From Cordilura impudica (lineage: Eukaryota > Arthropoda > Insecta > Diptera > Scathophagidae), in contig OY821521.1 in assembly GCA_963682025.1 (NCBI GenBank), positions 192,448,575 to 192,512,574 of the forward strand: 64,000 nucleotides of DNA. Reading direction: 5' to 3'. Below, in pieces: positions 1 to 9,985 of the stretch (positions are counted from its first letter, which is position 1; each line of letters starts with the position of its first letter). The position numbers and the translations under genes were made by a program. The notes beneath the pieces are model-generated. The model did not search any database, was not told the origin of the DNA, and worked only from the letters and a program-made list of their open reading frames with translations.

Positions 1-192
1 AGTAATTTTCTAATAAAAGCTACTTTCAAAGAAAAGATTATTTTTTAATAAAGGGAACTTTTTAAAAAAATTAACTATTTAATAAAAGGAATTTTTTTAA
101 ATAAAAAGAACTTTTTTGAGAGAAGAATCTTTTTAAAAATAGAACATTTAAAAAAAGGATTTTTAAAAAAATTTACTATTTTCTAAAATATA
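1..192. repeat. satellite F, left flank of Helitron 1
   Basis: T/A-rich repeat with short blocks of the form ACTTTTTTGA and AAAAGGAA. It is the same sequence family as 3161-3590, 4367-4575 and, in reverse complement, 61380-62086. Comparing 110-192 plus 3161 onward with 4380-4560 shows that the Helitron at 193-3160 interrupts one repeat unit. The unit appears to be roughly 490 bp once insertions are removed. Confidence 0.7.
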
Positions 193-221
193 CTAGCAGA
201 CCCGGCAAACGTTGTTTTGCC
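193..221 (-). other. Helitron 1 3' terminus: hairpin plus CTAG
   Basis: On the minus strand GGCAAA (221-216) pairs with TTTGCC (209-204) across a 6-nt loop, followed by GGGTCTG and the terminal CTAG. This hairpin-plus-CTRR arrangement is the Helitron 3' end that defines transposition termination. The last eight bases, TCTGCTAG, recur at the ends of the family C elements. Confidence 0.85.
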
Positions 222-390
222 TAAAAATGTCTCATGATCTGTACTATAGATGCACATATATGTATTTAGGAGTAAAACATACATTGAGCATACTCCTCCA
301 CCAATGAAACTAAAATAAAAAATGCAGATATAAATTGATATTTGTCGCCGTCAGTACTATATATTTTCAGCCTTCTTGCTCTAAAAAAAA

Positions 391-768
391 TCATTCAATG
401 CAACGCAATGGTTGCACACAACCTACAATTTGAACGGAAGGATGCGAGCCGTAGTCAATTCTGCAATCGTAATGAAAAGCTACTCCATTCCAATCAAAAC
501 TTGAAGCACTTCTTCTTATGCGTTGATTTAGATTATCACGTTGTTGAGTTGTTTTATTTGCCCGACGATTTCTCATTGTTAACTGAGCCGTTTCATTTGC
601 CGCCTGTCTTTCTTCTTGTGTTTGTGATGCACGAAGTCTGGCCATACTAACACGGCGCTGTTCTCGTGCGATTTCTTGTTCATCCGTCGTCAATTGATAG
701 GCGATATTCCGATCTCTATTTGCATTTCGGGTTCGATGCGAAAGATTAGATGTCCTGGCTCGCGGAAT
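391..768 (-). pseudogene. truncated Helitron N-terminal protein, copy 1 (start codon lost)
   Basis: The minus-strand frame encodes an Arg/Gln-rich N-terminus (motifs REQRR, MARLRASQTQEERQA, RNRRANKTTQQR) followed by FDWNGVAFHYDCRIDYGSHP. This matches the region preceding the Helitron Rep (HUH) domain in arthropod Helitrons. Compared with copy 2, whose ATG is at 62807, the initiator here has become ATT (about 766-768), so only an internal Met at 693 remains. After HPSVQI the frame slips and ends at 391. No HUH motif, Rep tyrosine or helicase domain follows: the sequence jumps directly to non-coding 3' DNA. Function lost. The Helitron assignment is firm from the termini; the protein family comes from memory. 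Confidence 0.75.
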
Positions 769-1837
769 TGTGAATTACACTGAGAAATGAACACACAAAA
801 CATGAAACATGTGCTCAAATGTCCTCAACCTCACAAAATAAACATGTTTCTGGCAACTTACAGTTTTAAAATGGAATTCCACACCAAATGCTCAATCATA
901 ATGAAATGAACGGCAAATTCGAATTGATTTTCAAAATAATCCACCTAGAAATTAATTGCACAATCCGAAATTAGCGTTTGGGTATATTGTCGAAGAGCAC
1001 GCAATCACAAAGAACATAATCATTTACAGTACGTACTTCATCAGACGGAACGCACCTCAATGAAATCACTTTTCGATGGTAATTGCAAATTCACAAAAAA
1101 TAGTTTCAAAACAATGTCTTTAATTAAATTGTATTACAATTACTGTCTGAAGCTGATAAAAATTTGATATACTACTCAAATTAATCAGCTGTCAGAAGTT
1201 GATGCACACAACGCCATCTACTGGCAATACCTGAACCAACATTAGAAATCATGTTCGTTTTTATGGGTTCTTTAGTTAAGATGGCGTTGTAAAAACGCTC
1301 CATACGAAATGTATGGGAAAATGAGTTTTCTTCATAATTTTTTTTCGGGAAATTTTCCGGGATTTTCTTAGGTATTTTTCTTGTTTGTAAGCGTAGTAAC
1401 TAACGTCACTTTCTTTTATATACTTAGTAGGCCGGGTCGATTTGTGGGGAGGCAAAAAAAATCACCCATTGCTCAGTGAAAATCGTATTCTAGGGATCAA
1501 AATAAGAAACTTTGCCGAAGGAACCATACCTCTAAAACGAATTCTGATGTCCCAGAATTTGGGTCGAACTTTTGGGTAGGGGCAAATATTGGAAAATCCG
1601 ACTTTGACCCATTTAGAGTGCTCTAATCGAGTCCAAATGTATGACCGACCCCCCTAACTTTGGAGGCCCGACCCACCCATGCCAGTGGCACACCCCCTGG
1701 AGCTCCCCTGTGGGGTTCCCCATATAAACATTTCAAAAAATCGCCAGTTTTGGCACTTTGCATGAAAAAATCAGCGAAATGCCTATGTTTTTTTCTTTTT
1801 GGAGTTTATTTTTCCATTCCAAATCAAAAAGGTTACA

Positions 1838-2608
1838 ATGAATCCACTATCCTCTACACCACAAGATAAAGCAACAACAACATCAACAACTATCGAAAAC
1901 CCAATGAGTCATTTACCCAAGCATGATGTTACTGTTTTTGGTGTGTCTACTGATTTGACTGATCTTAATTTACCAACCCATCTGGATATCTTGAGATATT
2001 ATTTTTACTTATAAATCATTCACTATTCAAGTACAAGATAAGTTGATTGGAATTTGGGAAAAATTGGTATGGAAATAATGCTGAAAAAAGTGTATGTAAT
2101 AAATTGAATAGATTGCTTGACAAATATCAAGACCAAATCAAGAGAAGAAACAAAACCCAACAATTTACAGAGTATGTAAAATCTCTGGAAACAATTTTTT
2201 ATATTGGAACATGTAAAGCGCCACTGTGCTATCAAGAAAATTCTACGCTATCGAACCGATGTTGATGACCCAACGCAACTTAGAGCTTATAAAAAACCAG
2301 ATATAAACTTTAATTGCACACGTTACACGGAAATGATCAATATGAATGACATAAATAACGTATTTGATCCACCATTCACGCGAAGCATTCCGTACGACAC
2401 ATTGAAAGAATATTTAAATCAAGATGATCCACCATTTAATGATCCAAAAATTCCATCACACATACAAGGAACTGAACGACATGTTCAATTGCTAGCTAGC
2501 GTTTTCAAACGGATTATACCGGAAAATGTAGAGGCTGTTATGGCGACGACATTAGAGAGCCGTGCGAAATTGCCCAGACTTGAAAGTAAAAAGGACTTCA
2601 AACAATAA
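1838..2608 (+). pseudogene. decayed transposon protein of unrecognised family inside the long-TIR element
   Basis: Coding sequence can be followed across at least three frames. 1838-2011 ends at a stop (LPTHLDILRYYFYL); 2047-2265 holds KLNRLLDKYQDQIKRR and YVKSLETIFYIGTCK; 2240-2608 holds DPPFTRSIPYDTLKEYL, IPSHIQGTERHVQL and RAKLPRLESKKDFKQ. From memory, the order P-x-x-x-D-I-L-R, a Cys-bearing TIFYIGTCK-like segment and a C-terminal IPxHxQxxERxVxL block occurs in uncharacterised arthropod proteins that look transposon-borne. I cannot name the family or a catalytic triad. Frameshifts and stops make it non-functional. It is the only coding capacity inside the TIRs, so a transposition-related role is inferred. 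Confidence 0.6.
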
Positions 2609-2699
2609 TTTTTTTTAGTTTCTTTTCTATAACTAACTTTAATTAATTTTTTCATTTACATATGTTCTGACTAAATAAATTTCTTAAGAGAAAAATAGA

Positions 2700-2795
2700 T
2701 ATTATTATAAATAAATAATAAATATTATTATAAATAAATAATAAATATTATTATAAATAAATAATAAATATTATTATAAAGAAATAAATAAAAAT
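2700..2795. repeat. 23-bp tandem repeat, about four units
   Basis: The unit ATAATAAATATTATTATAAAT recurs at 2715, 2738 and 2761, between the decayed coding region and the right inverted repeat. Confidence 0.8.
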
Positions 2796-3160
2796 AAAGA
2801 AAAAAAACAGGCATTTCGCAGATTTTTTCACGTAAAGTGCCAAAACCGGCGATATTTTGAAATGTTTGTATGGGGAACCCCCAGGGGAGTTCCAGGGGTG
2901 TGCCACTGGCATGGGTGGGTCGGGCCTCCAAATTTAGTGGAAGTCGGTCATACATTTGGACTCGATTGGAGCACTCTAAATGGGTCAAAGTGGGATTTTT
3001 CAAAATTTGCCCCTACCCAAAAGTTCGACCCAAATTCTGGGACATCAGAATTCATTTTAGAGGTATGGTTCCTTCGGCAAAGTTTCTTATTTTGATCCCT
3101 AGAATACGATTTTCACTGAGCAATGGGCGATTTTTAAATCAACCCGCCCTAATATATAGA

Positions 3161-3590
3161 TACTTTTTTGAAACAGATACTTTTTCAAAAAAAAAAGTCA
3201 TTTTAAAAAAAGTTATTTTCATAGGAAGAGGTACCCTTTTAAATAAATTTACTTTTTTTATAAAAATGTCCATTTTAGTAAGGTATTTTTTTTTCCAGAA
3301 AGGTACTTCTTTATAAGAGATAACTTTTTTAAATAATATACCTTTTTTTGAAAATGCACCTTTATTTAAAAAATTATGTAAATCAATAAAATATTTTAAA
3401 AAGGAAACATTTAAAAAAATTCGAGAATTTTTCATTATGAAAATGATCTTTTAAAAAAATAGCATTTTTAATGAAAATAACCTTTCTAATAAAAGCTGCT
3501 TTGTAGGAAAAAAATATTTTTTAATTAAATTAACTCTTTTAAAAAAGGAAACATTTTTAACAAAAGCAACTTTTTTGAAAGATGAATCTT
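3161..3590. repeat. satellite F, right flank of Helitron 1
   Basis: T/A-rich repeat unit with landmarks AGGAAGAGGTACC (about 3221), CCAGAAAGGTACTTC (about 3295) and TCTAATAAAAGCTGC (about 3485). The reverse complement of 61380-62086 carries the same landmarks in the same order. Confidence 0.75.
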
Positions 3591-4366
3591 TTATACCCTA
3601 TACCACTATGTGGTTTGGGTATAATGACTTTGTGCTGCTGTTTGTAACAACCAAAAATATTTGACCTACACCCATCTTTAATTATACCGATCAAATCAGA
3701 ATCACTATCTGATTCGATTTAACGATGTCCGTCCGTCCGTCCGTCTGTGTGTCCATGTAAAGCTTTTCATCAAACTGCAAGTCGCAAATATGAATATATT
3801 TTGATGAAATTTGGTTTTTGATTTTTTGTCTGCCATGGGATGAACGCTATTGAAACTGGTGAGAATCGGTCCATGTTCAGACCTAGCCCCCATACAAATG
3901 AGCCCTATGAAATCAACATATATTGCCATAACATCCGAATTATCATACAAATTTTAGTCAAATTGGGTTTGTATGTATATATTACATCCATTAATCAGTA
4001 GTCCAAAAATGATTCCTATTGGACAACTCTTAGTCATAGGGTCCATATAAAGCTGCTTCCCGATCTTCACCTAAATCTATCAAAAAACAAAAATATTGCA
4101 CTGATTCTTCTCAAATTTTGTTTGTATATATTTTTGTAAAATACAAGAGACTTTACCAAACATGGTTAGGATCGGTCCATTTTTGGGCCTAGTCCCCATA
4201 TAGATATAGCATCCGATATAACTTTTTTATAAAAATCCCACTCAAATTTGGTTTATGGTTATTTTCCATATCCAGTTGTTTGGGCCTGAGAGATAGGGTC
4301 TCTAAACGCATGGTATAGGGTATCGTATAGTCGGTCTAGACCAACTATAATTTTCTTACTTGTTTT
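3591..4366 (+). mobile_element. family A element, copy A1 (Helentron/DINE-like, non-autonomous)
   Basis: Starts TATACCCTATACCAC, has a GTCC microsatellite near position 140, repeats the start in inverse form (GGTATAGGGTAT, about 4313), then a near-palindrome TAGTCGGTCTAGACCAACTA and the end ATTTTCTTACTTGTTTT. The flanks GAATCTTTT and TTTTAAAAATAGAAC are contiguous in the paralogous empty satellite at about 125-145. The copy therefore inserted in a T/A tract without a clear long duplication. No coding capacity is credible. Confidence 0.75.
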
Positions 4367-4575
4367 AAAAATAGAACATTTAAAAAAAGGATCTTTAAAA
4401 AACTTTATTTTTTTAATATATACTTTTTTGAAAATATACTTACAAAAAGTTGGTTTCGTAGGAAGAGGTACCTTTTTAAGTAAATGAAGTTTTTTCATAA
4501 AAACTTCATTTTTTAACAAGGTACTTTTTCCAGAAAGGTACTTCTTAATAAGAGTTTTTTTAATTTATTTATTCA
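4367..4575. repeat. satellite F, next unit (empty site for Helitron 1)
   Basis: Continues the satellite after A1. Positions 4380-4560 align with 150-192 joined to 3161-3315, giving an unoccupied version of the Helitron insertion site. The array ends just before the fold-back element. Confidence 0.7.
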
Positions 4576-4585
4576 TCCTTTATTG

Positions 4586-5595
4586 AAGGGTGTGAAGTTA
4601 GCGACGAATGTTAACTACGTTTTTCAAAAATGTTAAATACTTAACAGAAACTGTTAAATTAACAGAATTTTTGTGAATGTAACTACGAAAGTCAAATACT
4701 TTCTACAAAATGTTATGCAATATATAGAGAATGTTGAACTAACATGTTTGTAGTTTTTTTTTTAAGATAACTACGAAAATTAAATACGTATTACAAAAAA
4801 GTTGAGGGGTTTAGATAAGTATATAGTAGCATTAGTAGATTAGGACTAGTAAATTATAAAATAAAATAAAAATAAATTAAATTTTACAAAAAAATCAAAG
4901 ATCAAATTTTCTACTACCAGTTTACAAAAAGATCAAAAATATGAAAATTGTTAGTAACGTTTTTAAGAAATATCGGGCTAAGCCCCTCCTCGAACAATTT
5001 CTTCCAATTTTGTCATTTAATTTAGTAGTGGAAAAAATTTCATATGTTTTTTTAAAAACGCTATTTCTTAAAAAAGTTACTAACGATTTTCATATTTTTG
5101 ATCTTTTTGTAAATTAGTAGTCCTAGTCTTTTAACTCCCATAAAGGGCTAAGCCCCTCCCCCAAAATGGACGAAATGATTCGAGTAGGGGCTTAGCCCGA
5201 TATTTCTTAAAAACGTTACTAACGAATTTCATATTTTTGATCTTTTTGTAAACTAGTAGTAGAAAATTTGATCTTTGATTTTTTTGTAAAATTTAATTAA
5301 TTTTTATTTTATTTTATAATTTACTAGTCCTAATCTACTAATGCTACTATATACTTATCTAAACCCCTCAACTTTTTTGTAAAACGTATTTAATTTTCGT
5401 AGTTACCTTCAAAAAAAAAAAAAAAAACTACAAACATGTTAGTTCAACATTCTCTATATATTGCATAACATTTTGTAGAACGCATTTAACTTTCGTAGTT
5501 ATCTTACCAAAAATTCTGTTACTTTAACAGTTTCTGTTAAGTATTTAACATTTTTGAAAAACGTAGTTAACTTTCGTCGCTAACTTCATACCCTT
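4586..5595. mobile_element. fold-back element with about 410-bp inverted arms
   Basis: The left arm, 4586-4992, starts AAGGGTGTGAAGTTAGCGAC. The right arm, 5181-5595, is its near-exact reverse complement and ends with GTTAGCG's complement and CCCTT. The central 190 bp hold a third partial copy of the arm sequence (about 5055-5123). Flanking 9-mers CCTTTATTG (4577-4585) and CTTTTATTG (5596-5604) match at 8 of 9 positions, a likely target duplication. Long arms plus a 9-bp duplication are typical of Foldback or Mutator-like elements. No open frame is present, so it is non-autonomous. Confidence 0.85.
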
Positions 5596-5863
5596 CTTTT
5601 ATTGGCAGATTATATTTAAATAATAAGAATATTTTGAGCTCTTATCAACTAGATATTACAACAATTAATATTATAGGATCTTAAGATATTAATTAAGAAT
5701 TTGTTATTAAACATAAAAGTTTTAAAGGTAAAATAGGGGAAAAATCCTTTATATAAATATTTGGCAATTCAAATATTATTAGAAGAATACATAAATATAA
5801 AAGAAGTATTGTGTTAATAGTTGATTATAAACATAATTTTCAATTTGACAATTTCTGATAATT

Positions 5864-6180
5864 CTAAGTTAATTGTCTACAGTCTCTAGTCAATGGATAA
5901 AAAGAACTTTCAATTTTGTTAAAATAATTCTTGTTAAATCTTGTTACATCTATTATTTTCTCATATCTCGTTTCTTGATTGTTATTTATAATTTTAAAAC
6001 ATTTGTTTTGAATGGTTTGCAACTTTTTTAAATGATAATTTGCAGCTGTACACCAAGTTGGGCATACATAACTTAAAATTGGTCTAACGACGCTTTTGTA
6101 GAGTGGATTTTTTTGTAAGTATAAAAAGGAACGTTTATTTAGCATTGGTCAGCGGGCTTTAAAAGTTTCAACGGCTTTTT
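5864..6180 (-). pseudogene. LINE reverse transcriptase C-terminal fragment (Jockey-like)
   Basis: Minus-strand translation gives LYKSVVRPILSYVCPTWC, then LKKLQTIQNKCFKIINN and a C-terminal tail ending at a stop near 5864. The segment YKSVxRPILxYxCPxWC...LKxLQxxQNKC is the thumb/post-RT region of Jockey-superfamily LINEs. Upstream, 6146-6180 continues as KKAVETFKAR before homology is lost, so all catalytic motifs are absent. Positions 5620-5860 are AT-rich and may be 3' UTR. Both ends are truncated. Confidence 0.8.
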
Positions 6181-6470
6181 TACACATTTCATATATTCAA
6201 CACACACAAAACAAAAATAGCTTGAATCAGTAACACCCGATCTCCCTGACAAGCTTAAACGCTACTATTATGAAGATTTATAATGAATGTGGGCTTCTGC
6301 CAAATTAATAATTCTGAAATTGTAAAGTCAGCATTGACTGTTTTATAGTATTGCCAGCATGTGATAAAAATTGAACAATAAAAAATGCCAGATTCGAAGT
6401 CAGCGTTTCACTTCTACAGTCATATTTTTTAATATGTAGAGCAGTGTTATTTTCTTACAGAATGAGGGCT
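6181..6470. other. unassigned AT-rich spacer
   Basis: I see no repeat partner, coding signal or terminal structure between the LINE relic and the T-rich satellite. Confidence 0.5.
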
Positions 6471-6710
6471 AGACCTTTAATTTTTTTAAAAATGTACCTT
6501 TTTACATAAAGGGTACTTTTACATAAAGGGTAAAAGGGAAATTTTTTTACAAAAAAATGTAACGCTTTAAAAGTGGGTATTATTAAAAGAAAACTTACTT
6601 TTTCAAGAAAATTTACTTTTTCGAGAAAAGGTACTTTTTCGAAAAAAAAAGGGTAGGTACTTTTATAAAAATGTACTTTTGTTACTTTTTTTTCACAAAA
6701 AATACTTTTT
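6471..6710. repeat. T-rich GGTAC-type satellite, flank of element B1
   Basis: Short irregular units around GGTACTTTTTCGA and ACATAAAGGGTACTTTT. The same style resumes right after B1 at 10808, so B1 probably inserted into this array. Confidence 0.6.
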
Positions 6711-7533
6711 TATACCCTCCACTCCAGTGTGCAGAGGGTATATATAAGTTTGTCATTCCGTTTGTAATAATTAGAAAAAAAATTTTTGACCCCATAAAAT
6801 ATATATATTTGTGATCCTTATAACAACCGGAGTTGATATAGCGATGTCCGTCTGTCCGTCTGTCCGTCTGTGGAAATCACGATGACGGCATCAATCGGGC
6901 AGCTAGAAGTTTATTATTTAAAATCGTCCAAATCGGTCGATTAGGGCCCGAGATTTGAATGAAGAACTAAAAAAAGTCTTGAAAAAATATAATTTTCTAT
7001 GTTGTTCTTGTCACGATCACGCCCTCAATAGGACAGCTACAGTGATAATTTTTAGCGAGAATGATTCACCAAATTCATGGGAAGATTTCTATTTCAAAAA
7101 TCATTAAAATCGGTGGAGCAGGTCCAGGGAAATCTCTGAAAAAGTAAAAAAAAAATGAAAAACATGATATTTCAATATTGTTCTTGTTGTTATTCTAAAT
7201 GTTGCATTGTTGTCATAGCTGGACTTGTTGTTTTTTTGGTCGTTTTGGTAATAATACAATAAAAACAAACCCTTTGTACATTTTTTTATCAACTCTGGTA
7301 GAAATATTTAAAAGTTTCCATTGTTTTGGCATCACTAAAAAAATTTGTTAGATCATTTCTGCCATTGCCACGAGCCTGCCTGCAAAATTTCAGATCGATT
7401 GCGGGAAAGTGGTTAAAAGCGAACCAAAAATTTTTCGACAAGCAGTCACTACGAGTTAATATAAAGGGAGTAAAAATTAACCAACATCTAAAGCAAATAA
7501 TGCTAAAATACCTAGTTTAATAAAAAAAAACCA

Positions 7534-8159
7534 TTGGGCAATTCACAATGGGTAATGTATCGTTGTATCTATTGTATCGTGTATCACTTTACAATAGTGT
7601 AAAATTGTTGTTGGTAATTTTTACTGAAAAATCTGATACACGATCCAACTTCATTTGCTATGTAAATGTAAATGTTGTATATTGTATCATAACATATCAG
7701 TTCCAAGTGAATGCCAGTTTTTATGAAAAAGAAAAAACAAATACATAGAATTTTATCAGCATAAATAATTATAAAATAAAATATGGCAAATAATGCAAAT
7801 AACACAAATACATCGATAAGTTTATTTATATAAAAATTAATGTTTATATTTTTAGTATGTATTTTCTCTTTCAGTACCAACCAAAACATTTAACATTTTT
7901 TTTTCATTATAAATTAAAAAGCAAGAGGTACGTAACTAAAACTCCAGGGTATATCTCACGACCAAAAAGCAAACACTGATAAGTGTTTTCTCTTATACAA
8001 AATAGCAGAAGCGACGAAGCGATCTTTTCTCGTTGGATCGAAAACTACAAAAGAAAGCGTTTTACAATATGAAAATACAACTGAGTGTTCACAACAAATG
8101 ATTGTATTGTGTATTTCAATACAACATACAATATACAACACCTGTTGTGAATTGCCCAA
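7534..8159. mobile_element. MITE with TTGGGCAATTCACAA terminal inverted repeats
   Basis: The left end TTGGGCAATTCACAATGGGT and the inverted right end (8159 leftward, TTGGGCAATTCACAACAGGT) agree at 18 of 20 positions. The body is AT-rich with no transposase. I found no convincing target duplication, so the superfamily stays open. Confidence 0.65.
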
Positions 8160-8169
8160 ATGTAAATTT

Positions 8170-9347
8170 AGCAAAAAAAAAATTTATGTATTAATTTATT
8201 TAAAGAGAAAAACACAAAAATAACGTTTGATGTTGTATTTTTTGTGTGTAACATTTACATATACATACATACACATATTAAATAATACAAATAATATACA
8301 TATATTATATATATGTATGTATGTATGTATATTCATAGTAACTGCATGTTAGAAATAAATCGGTATATTATTTTATTTACATAAAATTCTGCAATATTTT
8401 GTTGTGGGGAAAATACATTTCTTTTGCATTAACAGAGTGTCACTTCATTTTGCTCAGCGTGATTATGCCACAGTAGATGGCGCCACAATTTTTGTTCTAA
8501 TTAGCTTTGCAATAGTTATTTCTATTTTAACATGAATGTCAATATTTTCAAATAGATATCATACAGCACAATGTTAAGAGTATACACGGGTTGGTCTTTT
8601 ATTTCATACGTTTTTCCATTATTCTTTTACAAATATGAACATAAGTTTGGCATATTAACTTTTTGTTGTCTTTACATATAGAGTTACCGAGTTCATCAAT
8701 GAGTTTTTTGCTTTCAAAACAGTTCTACATAGTTATATAGAACTATTATTTTGCTTTACCTACAAAATATCTGATTGCGATTACATCGAATTTTTAAAAA
8801 TTGTTTATAATTAATAAAGCATTATTATTCATATAAATACAAAATTGCACTTTTTAAATTTTCCATTCAAATTTAAGAAAATATCAATTCTTATAAAAAC
8901 TGAAATTAAAATTTCCAATTATAAATTAGAAAATATTAATTGAATTTCAGAAAATCATATCAAAACGTCGGAAATAATAATTTTAAATTTTGAAGACATC
9001 AATTGCATCTTTAATATACATATAAATTTTATTCGTTAAACACAAATTGAAATTCCAAAAAAAAAACACCAAATATGTTTACATTTAAAAATGTTTACAT
9101 TAAAAAAAAAATATTACCATTCAGGAGACATTAATAACTTTTCAGTACTGCGATTCAGTAACTTCTTTTAACGATAGTCGAATCGTAAAAAAAAGAAAAT
9201 TGCAAAATTATCAGTAAAATGTTTAAACGATATTCGCTATTGTTGAAGTCAGCTGTTGTTGTTATCTAAACGACAACCATTTTTGTGTTGTTTATTCAAT
9301 CGCAAAAAAACTTAAATTTTTAGGTTGAAATGTCGTCATACATAAAT
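8170..9347. other. family B interior, non-coding
   Basis: AT-rich sequence shared with 24890-25690, including the landmarks AACAGAGTGTCACTTCATTT and GCCACAGTAGATGGCGCCA. There is no open frame of interest; positions 9120-9347 have no counterpart in B2. Confidence 0.6.
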
Positions 9348-9985
9348 AACAAGTAAGAAAATTATAGTCGGTCTAGACCGACTATACGATACCCTATACC
9401 ACGCCCTATCTCTTAGGGCCAGCTAACTGGACATAGAAAATAAGCAAAAACCAAATTTGAGTCTGATTTTTATTAATTTTTTTGGCTGCAGATATGAAAA
9501 AGCTCATATCGGATGCTATATTTATATGGGGACTAGGTCCAAAAATGGACCGATCCTGATCATGTTTGGTAAAGTCTCTTGTATTTTGCAAAAATATATA
9601 CAAACAAAATTTGAGAAGAATCAGTGCAATATTTTTGTTTTTTAATAGATGTAAGTGAAGATCGGGAAGCAGCTCTATGTGGGGCCAAAGGGATCATTTT
9701 TGGACTACTCATTAATGGACGTAATGAACTCATACAAAACCCAATTTGAGTAAGATCTATATGACAATTTGGACCTTATGGCAATTTATGTCGATTCCAT
9801 AGGGGTAATTTGTATGGGGGTTAGGTCTGAACATGGACCGATTCTCACCAATTTCAACAGCTTTCATCCCATGGCCGATAGAAGTTTATATACTCAATTT
9901 CATCAAAATATATTCATATTTGCGACCTGCAGTTTGATTACAAGCTTTACATGGACACACAGACGGACGATATATTTTGCGATTG
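9348..9985 (-). mobile_element. family A element, copy A2 (5' end missing)
   Basis: Minus-strand copy. The 3' end AAAATTATAGTCGGTCTAGA with the palindrome TAGTCGGTCTAGACCGACTA is at 9348-9385. Homology runs to the microsatellite at about 9975 and stops before the TATACCCT start. It lies in a part of B1 absent from B2, consistent with later insertion. Confidence 0.75.

Larger units (their letters stand above)
1428..3151 (+). mobile_element. long-TIR DNA transposon (hAT-like ends) nested in Helitron 1
   Basis: Two inverted arms of about 350-390 bp (roughly 1428-1815 and 2805-3151) start TAGGCCGGGTCGATTT and, on the other strand, TAGGGCGGGTTGATTT. They contain matching C-rich tracts around a GGCATGGGTGGGTCGGGCCT-type segment. 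The flanking 8-mers ATACTTAG (1420-1427) and ATATATAG (3152-3159) match at 6 of 8 positions and fall inside the Helitron 5' end, as expected for an aged 8-bp target duplication. The core carries a decayed protein-coding region (1838-2608) and a 23-bp tandem repeat. A deletion derivative sits at 34485-35187. TIR start and TSD length fit the hAT superfamily, but the protein does not let me confirm it. Confidence 0.75.
193..3160 (-). mobile_element. Helitron copy 1, non-autonomous, interrupted by a hAT-like element
   Basis: On the minus strand the element starts with TCTATATAT at 3160 (preceded by host A) and ends with CTAG at 196-193 (followed by host T), the A^TC...CTAG^T arrangement of Helitrons. 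A hairpin lies 7 nt upstream of CTAG. The unoccupied paralogous site at 4423 (ATATA^TACTTTTTTG) supports both ends. A 1.7 kb element (1428-3151) is inserted close to the Helitron 5' end. Without it the Helitron is about 1.24 kb and codes only for a truncated N-terminal protein, so it could not move by itself. A second copy begins at 62087. Confidence 0.85.

Noticed and set aside
3139..3435. Lys/Phe-rich frame in satellite F (also 4259-4519, 11519-11758, 12065-12693, 20216-20644)
   Set aside because: Composition-driven frames in T/A-rich repeats without recognisable domains.
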